64,000 nucleotides of DNA, taken from Quillaja saponaria. Its lineage: Eukaryota; Streptophyta; Magnoliopsida; Fabales; Quillajaceae. The notes under the pieces are model-generated. The model searched no databases, was not told the origin of the DNA, and saw only the letters and a program-made list of their open reading frames with translations. Positions 47,367 through 59,889 of the stretch are shown here, piece by piece. A program made the translations under genes and the position numbers. Every line of letters begins with the position of its first letter. Positions within the stretch are counted from its first letter, which is position 1. The stretch is from positions 4,003,001-4,067,000 of the forward strand of contig CM055605.1 in the NCBI GenBank assembly GCA_029379385.1, written 5' to 3'.

Positions 47367-50300
47367 GAGATTACTGTAGTTTAAAATTTTCAAGAATAAG
47401 TGTACGGGTATTTAATGTCCTTGTGAAATTTGTGATGGAAAATATATTATATTGCTTTGCCGTTTGATTAGCAAGGGGGTGTTGGAACTATTTGATTTTT
47501 CTTCAATTTTCTTCTTCTGTGTCAATTATAAAGTAGCATTTTTTTTAACCTCTTAACATGATGATTTTGTTATTTATGAGTCTCTTTTGTGAGGCAGGGA
47601 GAGCTATGATGCGTCGAGCTGTCCAATATCCGGCAGGTTGGTTCTTGGTTGAGCAGGAGCCATCTTTTGAATACTATTATTCACTCTGATCTATTATTTC
47701 TTACCATAAGAATGCAAGGGCATTTGTTTATTACTCCAAGCACCAATCGGCTTGTATCATCATCAGTTTCCTGTGTTATATTTTTATTTTTTTTGGCAGG
47801 GAAGGAATTGGAGGTTCCAGAATTCCTTAAAAAATATCCTCTAGATCCTCGCTACTGGATGGAGTGGTCTTTTCACAATGTAAAGGAACTTTCTGAGATT
47901 TCTGACCAATTCAAAAGTATGATTCTTATTCTTTGATACCCTAATCCTAATGCTCTTGTCTTAACTCTGATATGCATTTTAGACCTGATTCAGGATATGG
48001 GGTGTTGTTGTTGGTAGTATTTCCATTTGCTGACCCAACATGCTATTTTTTATTTTTACAGGAAATGCAGCAAAGCTACTGGCAGAGGAAAACTTGCACA
48101 GAGAAGTGTTTCACTTTGCACTATTTTCAGAAGGTGCTCCTCTCCTTTGATTTTTAGAATGTTAGTTTGGTTGAAAAATCATGTGAGATCTGTATGATTG
48201 ATATGAGAGTATTGTAAACCAGGTCCTCTGGCACATTACACCCGTCGTTATATGGATCATCTATCAGGTTGTGTTTGTTGCCTATTTGCTTAAGTACATC
48301 TATTTAATTTTTGAGGCATACTGAATTTGATCTTTTAACTTTTTCCAGAAGTAGGTAAACGTAATTATGATTTCAAGAATTCGATGCTGTGTCCAGAAAG
48401 AAAAAGAGCAAGAGTGATTTGTCCTTTAGAGTCTGCTATTGGTCCTCCAGATGGCGTCAAGAAAATCAAACCCGAATCAGGTATGATACCTTGTTTACGT
48501 TTTGCCTCTGTCATTGGTATAAGCACAAAAAACCAACTGGGATTCGGGACTCATCATTTGCATATAGTATACACCTTATGATATGTGGAAAGTCCAGCTT
48601 TCTCATTGATTTGTTGATGTTTATTAAATGTTTGTGATGGCTGTTTCAAGTTATTATCTTCTGAACCTTCTTTCATCAATAAAAAAAAAAGAAAAAAAAA
48701 AGGGTGATCTTTGAGTTGTTAGTTTTATTTTAAAGTCTATGGTATCAAATATTGATAAGTTCTACATTGAGATTTATAACTGGATTTACATCTGTGTAAC
48801 GATGGACAAATATGAAATTACATTCTAATATGTGGTGGACATTGCTTTCTGTTTGGCTACGGTTGAAGTATTATCGTATTTAACCCAAATACTAGAAATC
48901 ATGGAAAATACTGTCTAGTATAGTAGTGTTATAAATATGATATTATGTATCTTTCATGCAGTTGTTTTTTACTAAGATTTTCTCATATTTGACACTCTCT
49001 CTTGAACATAATACTTGAATTTAGAAATGTGTGCATGCTAACCCACACATGTCCATATCAGGACAAAACATACACTGTTTTGTGTTATTTTATTTTATTA
49101 TTTGCATTATCTCATTTTCAGCAGAGTCCCTTTGTCTTCTCCTGACTAGCCCTCTCCATTAACCCTCATCCCTCCCAAAAGAAAAAAACTAACAAACACA
49201 GTTTACAACCTACATTTCCGCACAAACAGAGAATTCAAAGGAGTGGCTAGGCATTCTCGTGTTTCTGTTTCTTATTGTTTAGTGGAATATCAATTGTTCT
49301 TTCTTATATGGTTAGTTTTGCTTTGGGTTTTTCTAAAATATTCAACCCTTGAGTTTTGTATAACTCCTTGATTTCCATTATTTCTTGGTGGATACCTTGA
49401 AGAAAAATTCTGTTGAGCTCATGAATTCGTTTTCTTTTACTCCTTGGGTTGTGTTTTTTTTTTTTTTTTCTCTCTTTGTTCAAGCAAAAGAAAAGTTTTG
49501 TGGTCACAAAAGCTTTGCTTCTGGTTATTGCATTTAGGTTTGATCCATAAGCATTTTCTACAGAATCTCTCTCTTTTTACTTTGTAGTTTTATACTTATT
49601 AGAAAGCAGCATATAACTTGTGGCCTTTCCAACATTGTGCTTTATTATTCCTGGCTTTCTTGGTTTTTCCCCCTTCATGCCATGGATGAGCTAGCTTGCC
49701 AGATTTTTTGATTATGAAATCATGGTGGTTAACATATATAAATTAGTTGTGCTTATGGTTAGTGTAAAATAAACCTTTATCTTGTGTTTCAGGACAGCCA
49801 GATCTTGAGATGCAACGTGGAAACTCATCATCCTCTAATGCTCATCCTCCAGGTCAGCTTCCCAGTTAGTTTAATTTGTACTATAATTTTTTTAAATGGA
49901 AGAAAATGATAAGAAAAATTGAGCTCTTTATCAAGTTTATAAGCCTAGCTTCTCTGAGATTATTAGTATTGGGCTATCAGCTTACCTTAAAAGAAAATTG
50001 GTGAGACTTGCAGTCTGTTCGGCAAAGACACCATTTATATAACGGGGAACATAATTTGATTTGGTTTTCCATATCAGATTGTGATACCTACTTTGGGGAA
50101 TCAAAAAGGATTTATTAGGTGATAATTGCAAATTTTATAAAACACTCTGGTATATATACATATTTGATATTTATTTCTTTTCTTGCTTTATTTACAATCT
50201 TGGTCCCTAAGAAGTGTAAATAAAAAAGTCTGAAATACCAATTGCAGGTGGTCTTCTGGGAGCTATCGTTGCAGATAAGATGAAGAAAATCCCAGAAGAC

Positions 50301-50477
50301 AAGAGGGGTTATGTTGTCAAACTTGTGAAAGAAATGACAAACATTTCAGCAGAGGAGAAACAATTGATGAAGGAGAAAGCCGAGTTGGAAAAGAAGTTGG
50401 AAAAAAAGAGGGGAGTAAGAGAACGGCAACTAGTTCAGCTTGTTGGTCAATACTATAACATGTCATCTTTTGATTAG
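46855..50477 (+). CDS. Unrecognised protein; eight exons joined only by phase-1 introns
   Basis: I do not recognise the family. Exons: 46855-46951, 47598-47636 (39 nt), 47800-47916, 48062-48133, 48223-48267 (45 nt), 48349-48480, 49793-49852, 50248-50477; they sum to 792 nt, 263 residues. Every junction is GT-AG and splits a codon after its first base, so all internal exons are symmetrical. The protein starts MADTFSGVRNYDF. It has RAMMRRAVQYPAGKELEVP, then a stretch rich in charged and aromatic residues (KKYPLDPRYWMEWSFHNVKE), a basic segment CPERKRARVICP (possible nuclear signal) and a Lys/Glu-rich C-terminal coiled coil (about 205-250). No signal peptide or membrane segment. A further open segment at 47105-47266 would fit as a ninth, phase 1-1 exon, giving 317 residues. 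The exon model is inferred from splice signals and open frame. Confidence 0.68.
47105..47266 (+). other. Candidate cassette exon with a 24-residue tandem repeat
   Basis: Between exons 1 and 2 of the all-phase-1 gene lies a 162-nt open segment bounded by ATAG (47101-47104) and GAAG|GTCACC. It is phase 1-1 like every other exon. It encodes two 24-residue units with a 72-nt period (SNLNREEQTGSPSK, then SNLNLEEQSASPSK). A repeat length divisible by three and no stops support coding, but the acceptor is weak. Confidence 0.42.
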
Positions 50478-52954
50478 TTTATACAAATTATCATATTATA
50501 TAGTTAAGTTTAATTGTAATTCGTACTACGTTTATGTTTTCATTTCCTGCAATGGACATACTTAGATTTTTTAATGAGTACTGCTTAGTTATATATTCTA
50601 TACGAATGAACTTGGAAAGAACTCTTTGTTGCAGTACCTTGGGGTTTTATGCAATCAATTTTCCATTGAATACCGGAAACTTTGTGTGAAAAAGGGTGCG
50701 TTAGTAGATCTTATATTGATATAGATAGTCTCGGAAAATAGCAGAGCTTGAATAGGGTGCGGTTTAGGAACAATAAGCTTTCAGGCGTTCCGGGCTTTAC
50801 CTGGCTGAGAATTCTCTATCTGGGCATGCTTTCACTGCAGTATCTGGTGCACGTTAGATTTTGATTTATCAAATAACTGTCTCATGGATTAATATTCCCG
50901 TTATCTAAGTGAATTTGTTACCATGTAACCTGTTTAGAGGGAAATTTGGATCTTGGTAGAATTTCTAGAATTATTTTAATTTTATTGATTCATATTATTT
51001 TTTAAAAATCTTAACCATCTAAATAATATATGATTAAAATTAAAATTAATAGAATTAAGTTTGGGATTAGAGTTAAGGTTAAGATTAAGTTTTGGTTTAG
51101 GTTTAGGGTTAGGATTTAGAATAAAAATAATTTTTATTATAATATTTAATTTATTAATTAAATGAAATAATAAAACTTCTAATTAATTTTTTTGGTAATC
51201 AAACTTCTAATTAATTTATTTGGATGATTGATATTTTAACAAAAAGTGTAAATTACCAAGATTAAAAGAATTCTTCCAATTAGGAATCTTATCTACCAAT
51301 TAGGAATCTTACTAAGTTAATTTCCAAAATAATTATTTATATGAACCAGTCCAACTTAATTGGTTACAATTTTGTTTTTTTTTAAATAAATCCATTTCAT
51401 ATAGGTCTTGGAACCAATTATTCTTTTATTCAAGTCTATTATTTTACAAGTCAATTTCTTAATGATAATTTTAATTAATTAATAATAAGTTGTTTTAAAT
51501 TGTAATAACATTTCAAAGAATAATAATCTATTTTAAATCTTTGCAAGTGACAATATTTCTCTCTCTCTCTCCATGGTTTTTCCTTTTTTTTTTTTTTTTT
51601 GCTTGCTAATGACCGAGAGTGTGAGACAGTAAGGATGAGTGAGTGAATTTACTCTTAATCTCACTATGATTTGGGCAACTACAATATACAATGAACTTAA
51701 TTAGACTGATATAAGATTAATTATTAGTGGGTTATATTGGTTTACATACTTAAAAAATTTATAGGAAAATATTAATTTTATAAAACAAGTAGTCAATATT
51801 GTTGAATTTTGACCATTGATAAAAAAAAAATATAAAAATATAAGTATATTTAACTCGACAATATATATTTTTCTATCAATAGTTGAAACAACAAACCAAT
51901 ACAACTAGGGTTAGGCAATTGTAAAAATTACACAATTGTCTAGTATATATATGAAGTAACCGCCATGGTTAAATATCTAAGACGTCTAGCCGGCTTAGCA
52001 ACATAGTATAAATAGGTTCCAACTTGTGAGATGGCAAAGTAAAAGTAAAACCCTAGAGAAGGCCAGATTCATATAAACCCTAGAGAAGTCAAGATTCATA
52101 TCATTGGTGGATTTTCATATCTTCTTCCGTTTATTGTGTTTATGATGTTTAGGATCGAAAATTTCAATATTTTTCTAGTAGGACTCTTGCTAATGCCTTT
52201 GATCAATAATGTCTCTTATTTTCTGCTTTGTTATTTCTTTCACACCAATTTTTCTTTTCTTTTCTTTTTTTCAACTGAGAAAAAGGATTAAACATTTTAA
52301 GAAAGTCTAGGAGAAAAATGGTCCTAAGGAAGGAAGAATGTGAGAGATATAGGAAATAATCATTTTGTCGACATTTTCTCTTCATCTTATATATTGTTGC
52401 ATAGGCTGAGAGCCTGAGACCAAGACCATAATAATTATAATTTTCTTTATCACAGAAGATGCTAAAATGCTAATTTTTTTCCTTCCTTCCAAACCCATCT
52501 TCACAATTTTCGTTAAAAGTTTTTGTCATTTCCTTTTATTTGATCTTTCTTTACATGATTTATTTTTCTAAATTTAAAATTAATAATTTATATAATTAAA
52601 ACTAAAAGTAGGACTACATGCTACCCACTAATGTGTAATTTAAATTTTATTTTATGAAAAAGAACAACTCATTGATAAAAAGCAAAATAATGTTATGTTG
52701 CGTAAAATAGTTCAAATCCTAACTCTAGTAATACAACATGAACTTAAATATTTTGACTATTAGTTAAATTCTATTGACTACTCAGTTCTGAACAACATCT
52801 TTGATGCTTTTTTCTAAAGTTACATTTTGACCAATGGGGATCCTCACATGTGTTGTACCAATACAAATATCATAACCAACATGATAAACTAGACCTATAA
52901 CTACCATTAAAAGAGAGAAAAATACAACTCTCATAACAAGAGAAACTTATTAAA
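50478..52954. other. Intergenic
   Basis: 3' flank of the all-phase-1 gene, then AT-rich sequence with no supported gene. It contains the short telomere-like tract at 51061-51119 and a T run near 51580. Confidence 0.5.
51061..51119. repeat. Short degenerate telomere-like tract, G-rich strand on +
   Basis: Loosely repeated TTAGGG / TTAAGGTT / GGTTTAGGTTTAGGGTTAGG units over about 60 bp. The orientation is opposite to the large array at 22516-26625. Confidence 0.65.
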
Positions 52955-53658
52955 ATGGATAAATCTGTTAATTTTTTGCATAAACATATAAAAAAACAAT
53001 ACAATATAACTGAGATCCTTTTAAGGCTACCAGTTAAATCTCTTTTACGTTTCATCTGCGTTTCGAAAGCATGGTACTCTTTGATAAAAGAATCGACTTT
53101 TATCACAAGACAAACTGATCGCGCAGTTTCTGTTCGGGCTGACACAGAAAGATTCGTAATTAGTATGCTCATTGATCATGATCGCCACTGTTACCATGTT
53201 ATGGAATATAAACATGAGTGCTGTGTAGTTAGTTTGAAGAATGAAACTTGCATTACTGTCCGTTGAAATGGAATATCATCCATGTCTATTTGCAAAACGA
53301 TGGGATCAAAGAATTAATTAAACAAGAAGGTCTACAACTTACACTATTTCAAGAATCGGTAGCTATAATCCAGACTGAGGGTACTATTTCGGATGAATTC
53401 CATCCTGTATGGGTGATGAAAGAGGAAGAGGATGCAGCAAAAACATGGACCAAGTGTTTTACATTTGGTATTCAAGTTCCGAAAATGAAGCCACTGGGAA
53501 TTAGGATTAATGGTGAAGTTATCGTATCAGTACGACCAGGACAAGTAGCTTTATTTGATCCTAAAACAGAAAGATACAAACCTCTTGAAATCCATGGACA
53601 TTTTTATCTAATGAAAGTGTGTAGTTTTGGTGAGAGCCTTGTTTTACTTGATTTATAA
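52955..53658 (+). pseudogene. F-box/FBA gene with central deletion and frameshift
   Basis: F-box proteins are the substrate-binding part of SCF ubiquitin ligases. The N-terminus has an F-box ([27 protein letters not shown] as two adjoining halves, 18-44), then a frame ending at 53266. In another frame, downstream sequence resumes at the end of the F-box-associated domain (LFQESVAIIQ, PVWVMKEEEDAAKTWTK, KPLGIRINGEVI, LFDPKTERYKPLEI, ESLVLLDL). Compared with the copies at 58671-59889 and 62452-63597, roughly 150 codons of the middle are missing, including the NGLLCLCD and LWNP region. The protein cannot fold as a complete FBA domain. It is the only copy on + here. Confidence 0.8.
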
Positions 53659-55371
53659 GAAAAATGTTGTCGATGATCAATGATCATTAGAAATTTATAT
53701 GTCTCTTATGAATTCTTTTATTAATTTCATTGTTAATCAGGTGGTCAAGATTACTGTCTGGTAGCATGACTTTGTTTGTGGTGCTTAAGTATTATCGTTG
53801 CCTCCTTTCTTCTCTTAGGGTTTGTGACGGGGAATCACCAGCCAGTGATGTCAGGCATAGGACTTAGGAGTTCTCCAAAGACTTCATATATTATTAAGAT
53901 TTATTTCTTGCTTTATCTCTTATTTCTTATTATGTTGCATTTATTTATCATTTACTTATTTTTAGGATTTGATGTTGCCTATATAAAGGCCACTTTCATA
54001 CATTTGGAGACACTTTTGATGACTGAATGTTAATTTTTTAGTTAATTAGAAGGAGTAGCTTTAGAATAGAGTGTGCCAAACCCTGTTAATCCCTTGCCCT
54101 CGTATACGTCCTCCTTCAGTTTGTTTCTTTGTCAGTAAAGTTATGATTTGTAAAGATCTTGGGTTTTCCCTTGACATTCATACAGCTATCTTAAACATGT
54201 TTAAATCAAATCAAATTTGATCATGCGTTGCATGTATTTTTCAAAGCAATGACAGTACTTAAGAGAAATTTTTTGGAAAATAAATGCCATTATCATTTGG
54301 TAAGATTAAGTTTTTGTGATGGATTGTAACAAATTTTTTGCTATTTGTAAACTAATAATTTTAACTAAGCTTAAATCAGGAATTGATTATCTCAATTTAA
54401 GAGAAATTCAATCACAAGATCGATTTTTATGAGGCAAAAAATTCCAATTCTTGGATACCCTGAACTGCAAGAATGTCTTCATTAATTTCGTTTCAATAAT
54501 GACTATGGTAAAAAAAAAAAATGATCGATTTCAGCTCATAAGTCGTTAAAGAAAAGAAACACATACATAATTATCTATTTCTATGTGTGCATTTTTTGTC
54601 AAACAAAGTTAATGGAAGTAAATAAAATCAATAAGAATTAAATGAACTTTTCATTTTTATTTTTTTTGGGTGTAGTTATGCCCAATAAAACTACTATTGT
54701 CACTAATATCTATTATGTTATAGTTTGAAAAGCAAATTTGTATGTAAATTATCAAAAATAATATTCATATTATTTATTATGTTATAAATGGTATTATTTT
54801 TAAAAATTTGATTATTAGAGTGTCGGGTATGGGGACAAGATGGGGATAAAACAAGAAGTTAAAGGGAAAAAAGAAAGAAAAAAAGGCTGGGGCCTCTCGG
54901 CCAAGAAGAGCCATTTGTGCTGCTTCTCAGACGTGGGGTTCGATATGTTGGAGACGCGGGATTCGATATATTGGAGACGCGGTGCGGAATTTCAAACTTT
55001 TTATAACAGTACATATGATACACATGTACTGGGGAGCCATCTCAAATTTGGGACCTTGCATGCATCACATATTTTTCCTTTTTATAAAGGATGAATTTGA
55101 TTTGATGACCATGTTCATGCATGTTAAGGATATTCATAAGTTTAACCAACTATATGTTTTTTCTTCTCAGTCCTTAATTGTGTCAATTTGGTTCTTTAAA
55201 TTTTTTCTTAATTAATTATTAACAAAAAGAGTAAAATAACATTTATTGACTTTAAAATATCACAATTTTATTAATTTTTTATTTAAAATTAATTTAGTAC
55301 CTTAAATTTTAAAATATTAACAATAAAAATAATTTTCCCTAATTTTTTTGTCTAACTTTTATCTTAAAAGT

Positions 55372-55405
<34 letters not shown>

Positions 55406-55668
55406 AGAATTTTCGTAATGGAATATTCTGTAGTAAAGTTATTGACATTTTGTATAATATATATAAAAGATGAAGTATTCTTGATCTAGTTAACCAATAA
55501 AAACAACTTGGTAATTTTTTTTTTACTAATTCATTGAAAGACGAAAGAAGGTACACAAGAAGGCTCACTAAGAGCTTTAGTTGAGAAGGCATGCATACGT
55601 TATGCATACAACCAGAAACACACGTAGACACTCAGGCTCATATAAACTAAAAAAATATGCACTACTTG
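53659..55668. other. Intergenic, AT-rich
   Basis: No supported gene. It includes a 23-bp direct repeat (TTCGATAT(G/A)TTGGAGACGCGG) at 54937-54982 and an AT run at 55375-55402. Confidence 0.5.
55375..55402. repeat. (AT)n microsatellite
   Basis: A perfect AT run of about 14 units. Confidence 0.85.
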
Positions 55669-56102
55669 TTACTTGTTACGACTAAAATAATCGCGAGCAA
55701 CTTGTTCATATTCTTTTTGCTTTTCTTCCAACTCCCTTTTCAAATGATATATCTCTTTTTCCATTTCCGTCACTTGGGTGCTTAGCTCACCCCCATCATG
55801 TATAATCTTTTGTAACGACTCCCTTTCTTCTGCTGGTATATCTTGCAGTTTCTCCATTAACTCTGCTTCTTTGGCTTCAGCATCGGCAACCTCCTTTGAG
55901 AGTTTCTCTACGCACTTGTTCAAATACTCCACCTTACCCCTCAAGACGTCGGCAGAATCAACTTTAAAATAATTAAAGATGAACAAACTTGTTAGAGATT
56001 GAATATACATATATAAAAAAATATTTACTTAGAGACTGTAAGTATATATCTATGTAGTTTCTCACCATTGTCATTCGAGGAAGATGGGGATCCACGTTTC
56101 AT
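55669..56102 (-). CDS. Small two-exon coiled-coil protein
   Basis: Family not recognised. Exons 56102-56066 and 55961-55669 join through a phase-1 GT-AG intron and give 109 residues starting MKRGSPSSSNDN. Most of the protein is a highly charged coiled coil (KCVEKLSKEVADAEAKEAEL, EMEKEIYHLKRELEEKQKEY) ending ARDYFSRNK. An upstream non-coding exon ends at 56223 (CAAAG|GTTCACC) and its acceptor is CTAG before CTTGAGATG, so a 5' UTR intron is likely. A TATA box stands at 56294-56301. The last two exons of the gene at 46855-50477 have the same layout: a short exon with LEM(Q/K)RG and a Ser/Asn stretch, then a coiled-coil exon, phase 1 between. It may therefore be a shortened relative; the coiled coils themselves align poorly. 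Confidence 0.6.
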
Positions 56103-56293
56103 CTCAAGCTAGTTAAACATGTAATCAAATGGAATAAAAAGAACATTAGTAGGTTGAAAAAAGTTATGTAGAAATTTAGTTAAAAAAATGATCATTATCA
56201 AGAGAACATCAAAAAGGTGAACCTTTGTATTCTCAGTAGAGTGGAGTCTGGGTCTGGAGATGTAGTTAGGGAGTTATGGCCTATGAAAGTGGG

Positions 56294-56301
56294 CTTTTAT
56301 A
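56294..56301 (-). promoter_or_regulatory. TATA box of the small coiled-coil gene
   Basis: TATAAAAG on the minus strand, about 190 bp before the ATG at 56102 and about 70 bp before the inferred 5' UTR donor at 56223. Confidence 0.5.
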
Positions 56302-57100
56302 GACGTAGCTTAAAGAAAAAGAGGAAGAGGAAATAATTGGCTGCAGCTCGCCTATCATGCTTTCAATACTCAACCGTCCCTCTCTCTACTCATTTACTGT
56401 TTCTGTCCATTCACCAACCCCGAATCCTCATCAAACATCAGCATATTTTTTCAAATCAGAGACCATTCGATGCTATTGTTTTCACGTGATTGACTGGGAG
56501 AGATCATTCTTTATAAAGTATATGACCCGTCCATCCTAAGCACTTCAAATCAGAGTATAGGCTGAGTGAGAGAAAAAAACAAGTCCAAGAAAGAGACATG
56601 TGAACCCTTGTTGTTCAAGTAGCTTTCTAGGGCAGAAGATATCAAAGATGGCATCATAACAGAAATGGGTTGCTGGTTGCAGGCAAGAAAGATGATGCTT
56701 TTGTTTTCTTTCCTTCTCCATTTTAGATGATTGTACGTATGAGAAATTGAAGTGTTTTCTACTTTTAATCCAGCTGGATTGCACTATGCATCTATGTAGA
56801 TGGGGACTTTATATCCTCTTTTTTCTTTTCTTTTTTTTTTAAGAGAAAGAGAGACAGACACATTTTAGTGTAAAAACATATTTTCACACCCACCCTAAAA
56901 ACTATATCATGTGAAAAACAATTTTGCCTCCGGAGAGTCTCCGAAAATGATCCTGCTTTTCTTGAACACATAATCATCTAAAGAAGTTTACTCTTCATCA
57001 TCAAGTTCACCTCTGAACTCCGTACATGGACTTAGGTATATGTTTAATTTAATTAATACACAGAAAGAAAGAAGAAACATTAAAACAAATGAAATATTTG
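56302..57100. other. Intergenic
   Basis: Upstream flank of the small coiled-coil gene. No gene supported. From about 57100 the 3' flank shared by the F-box copies begins (see 57110-57250). Confidence 0.45.
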
Positions 57101-57249
57101 AATTCAAAGGCATTAGCAAGAGCCAAAAATATTGAAATTTTTGATCCCAAACATCATAAACACAATAAACAGAAGAAGACGTGAAAATCCACTAATGATA
57201 TAGAAATTAGTAAGTAAGAGTTTCCATTAATGATCATTCATGAAAACAT

Positions 57250-58330
57250 TTTGCTTACATATCAAGTAAAACAAGGCTCTCAACAAAACCAAACGCCTTC
57301 ATCTTCCAAAAGCATCCATCGATTTCGAGGCAATTCTATCTTTGTGTTTTAGGATTATAAGAAGCTACTCGTTACCATGGAATTGCCGATTATCACAATC
57401 AACATCTCTTACTATTATGAGAACTTCACCAGTAATTGTAAATCCCAATGGCTTCACATGTAGACCTTCCATTGCAATTGTAAAATAATTTGTCCATGTT
57501 TTTGCTGCATCCTGTTACATTTCCATCACCCATATTTTATGAGTTGTAACACCCTTATAAGGATAATCACTTCAGATCATTGCTAATAAATCTTGATATA
57601 ACGCGAGTTGTAGACCGTCACGAATCAACATACCGCACGGATCAACACAAGTTCGAAATGCTGAAATGTCAGGCAATACTATCTCACTGAAGACCTCGGC
57701 ATACATATCAAATGACAGTATCACACTGCGGAAAACTCTCTCACTCCACATAGGAAAATACTCGGCAATCCAGTAGATAACACCATTCAGAATGATATTT
57801 GAATGTGGTTTACTCCTAGCATGAATACCATATTTTAACAGAGAATGAGTATTTGTGAGTACTGATTGTTGGATAGATTATAATATAAGTCCTAAATTGA
57901 AATGTTTTTTCATGAATAGTAATATATGTGAAGAGGTATAATTATTGAATTCAATATTTATAATTTGTAGGTACCAAGAAATGTAACTAATGAATTAAAA
58001 GTAATAGTTTATTATAGTCAAACGTCATGACCGTTGATTATATGACTATTCATTATTTTTATATAGATGACTTCCATAAGTAGTTGAAAACAATTGTAAA
58101 TAATAAGATTCTAATAGACTTTGTTGGATCCTGAAAGGAACTTGTCTACAATTCCCAAATTAGAAAAGTATATAGGCAATATTTCTTTAAGAATAGTGTT
58201 GCAACAACAATAAGCTTCAAAGTCTATAAATTATGTCTTATCATTTACTATTTTTCCTAACATTGATTTCCAACTATCCATCTCAAGTGAATAAAGATTA
58301 GTCTCAAATGAAAAAAGATTAGTTTCAAAT
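57250..58330 (-). pseudogene. F-box/FBA gene remnant, interrupted by a solo LTR
   Basis: The minus strand of 57250-57866 and 58263-58330 aligns piece by piece with the neighbouring copy at 58671-59624: the C-terminal end, KPLGFTITGEVL-like, AAKTW, and the IFYWIAE-type segment, up to the segment at 58263-58330 that corresponds to 59297-59340. There are premature stops (for example TAA in the WVMExQDAAKTW region, near 57514) and the 5' half with the F-box is missing beyond about 58330. A 396-bp LTR-like insertion splits it. It is not functional. Confidence 0.8.
57867..58262. mobile_element. Solo LTR (396 bp) inside the F-box remnant
   Basis: Begins TGTTGG and ends CCTAACA, so it has TG...CA ends with a short imperfect inverted repeat, as LTRs have. 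It is flanked by CTGAT (57862-57866) and TTGAT (58263-58267), a 5-bp target duplication with one mismatch. Comparison with the uninterrupted neighbouring copy (GTACTGATTTCC) shows the precise pre-insertion site. No internal retrotransposon sequence remains. Confidence 0.75.
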
Positions 58331-58670
58331 ATGTATATGCATAAAAAATTTCAAACACCAATAATATAAACTTCTAGGCATCAAAGAACACCAACAACTA
58401 AATTTAAAATTTGTTAACGAATTACCACAATGCTGATACATACAAATGTGGTATTACTAGATCAATGAAATGCATATACATCAATAATTATACATGACCA
58501 ACTGATTTACAAAGACATAAAGGCAAGATCGATGTCACAAAAAAAATATTCTAAAATTTCGATTCGAAACAATTATCATAGAATCATTAAACAAAAGAAG
58601 TCATGAAATTACTAATGACATATACATGAGTTTTCTAATGACCATTCGTCTAAAACATATTCTTTACACT

Positions 58671-59889
58671 TCAACTAAAACAAGACTCAACAAAAGTACA
58701 CGCATGCATCTGCCAAAAAAATCCATCAATTTCGAGACACTTGTATGTTTTGTTTTTAGGATCATAGGAAGCTACTTGTCCAGAAGTGATTTTCCGCCTG
58801 ATGCCTGACATGTCACCTTCTCTTACTGCTAGGAGAACTTCACCAGCAATCCTAAATCCCAATGGCTTCACATGTAAACCTTGAATACTAATAGTGAAAT
58901 ACTTTGTCCAAGTTTTTGTTGCATTATGTAGCCCTTTCATTACCCATATGTCATGCTGTCCCATGGTACCATCCCCATACAAATTATAATCACTTTGGAT
59001 TATCGCTACCGATTCTTGAATTAATGCAAGTTGTGGACCATCAGAAATCAATATACTCCATGGTTCAACAAAATTACGTAATGCTAAGATGTCTGGCAAC
59101 ACTATCTCACTGAAAATTTCAGCATCCATATCAAATGGCAGTATCACAAAAGTACGGTGAGGATCCTGGTCACCATTTAGAATCTCAGCAATCCAGTAGA
59201 AAACACCATTGAAAAAGATATTTGAATCTGATATTTCAGAAGCAAAATAACCAATCCGGTACTTTAACAGCGAATAAGTATTTGTAAGTACTGATTTCCA
59301 GCATCCCATCTTAAGCGAATAAAGATTAGTCTCAAGTAATTCCGGTTTGTCCCTATTATTCCTCCAAAAACTTGTAATTAATACCAACTTGTAATCGTTG
59401 GTCTTCTGATTGAACCCAAACCCGAGACGAAACAAATTGATATCTAAGCCTGGTGGGGAAGAATTAAGACTTGGAATGATTCTTTGTTTTCTATTTAATG
59501 GATTCCACAAAGTAATCATACTGCACTTAACGTCACACAAACATAACAGTCCATTATGTGAAGCAATAAATCTTTGATACCAAATTTGTGAAAACTGAGA
59601 TGGATGACATTCCTTTTCAACCAAATTGATGGTTTCATTCTTGAAATCAACTAAATAGGACTCGTTATGTTCTAAGTCTAAGTCACGATCACAGCAGTAT
59701 TTACTACAAGAAGGTTACTCACAAAATAGAATGTCTTTTGATAAAAGTCGATTCTTTTATCAAAGATTGCCATGTTTTGGAGACGCACATGAAACGTATT
59801 AGAGATTTTGTTGGTAATCCTAAAAGGATCTCAGTGATGCTGTCTAGTGAAATGTAATCGGCTCTAAAATTTGCTCCTTTTGATCCCAT
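58671..59889 (-). pseudogene. F-box/FBA gene broken between F-box and FBA domain
   Basis: From ATG at 59889 the first frame gives MGSKGANFRADY, then an F-box ([33 protein letters not shown]), and stops at TGA after KRHSIL. The FBA part continues in another frame, with a single open stretch of 317 codons from 59624: HNGLLCLCD, ITLWNPLNRKQRIIP, GFGFNQKTNDYKLVLI, IFFNGVFYWIAEI, ALIQESVAII, DIWVMKGLHNATKTW, KPLGFRIAGEVLL, SYDPKNKTYKCLEI. The end is shifted to ESCFS-stop where relatives have ESLVLLDL. At least two frame lesions separate domains that should be one protein. It could produce a lone FBA protein, but more likely it is a recent pseudogene. Confidence 0.78.

Noticed and set aside
54840..55094. 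84-codon open frame after the first F-box copy
   Set aside because: Composition is unlike a protein, and it overlaps a small direct repeat.
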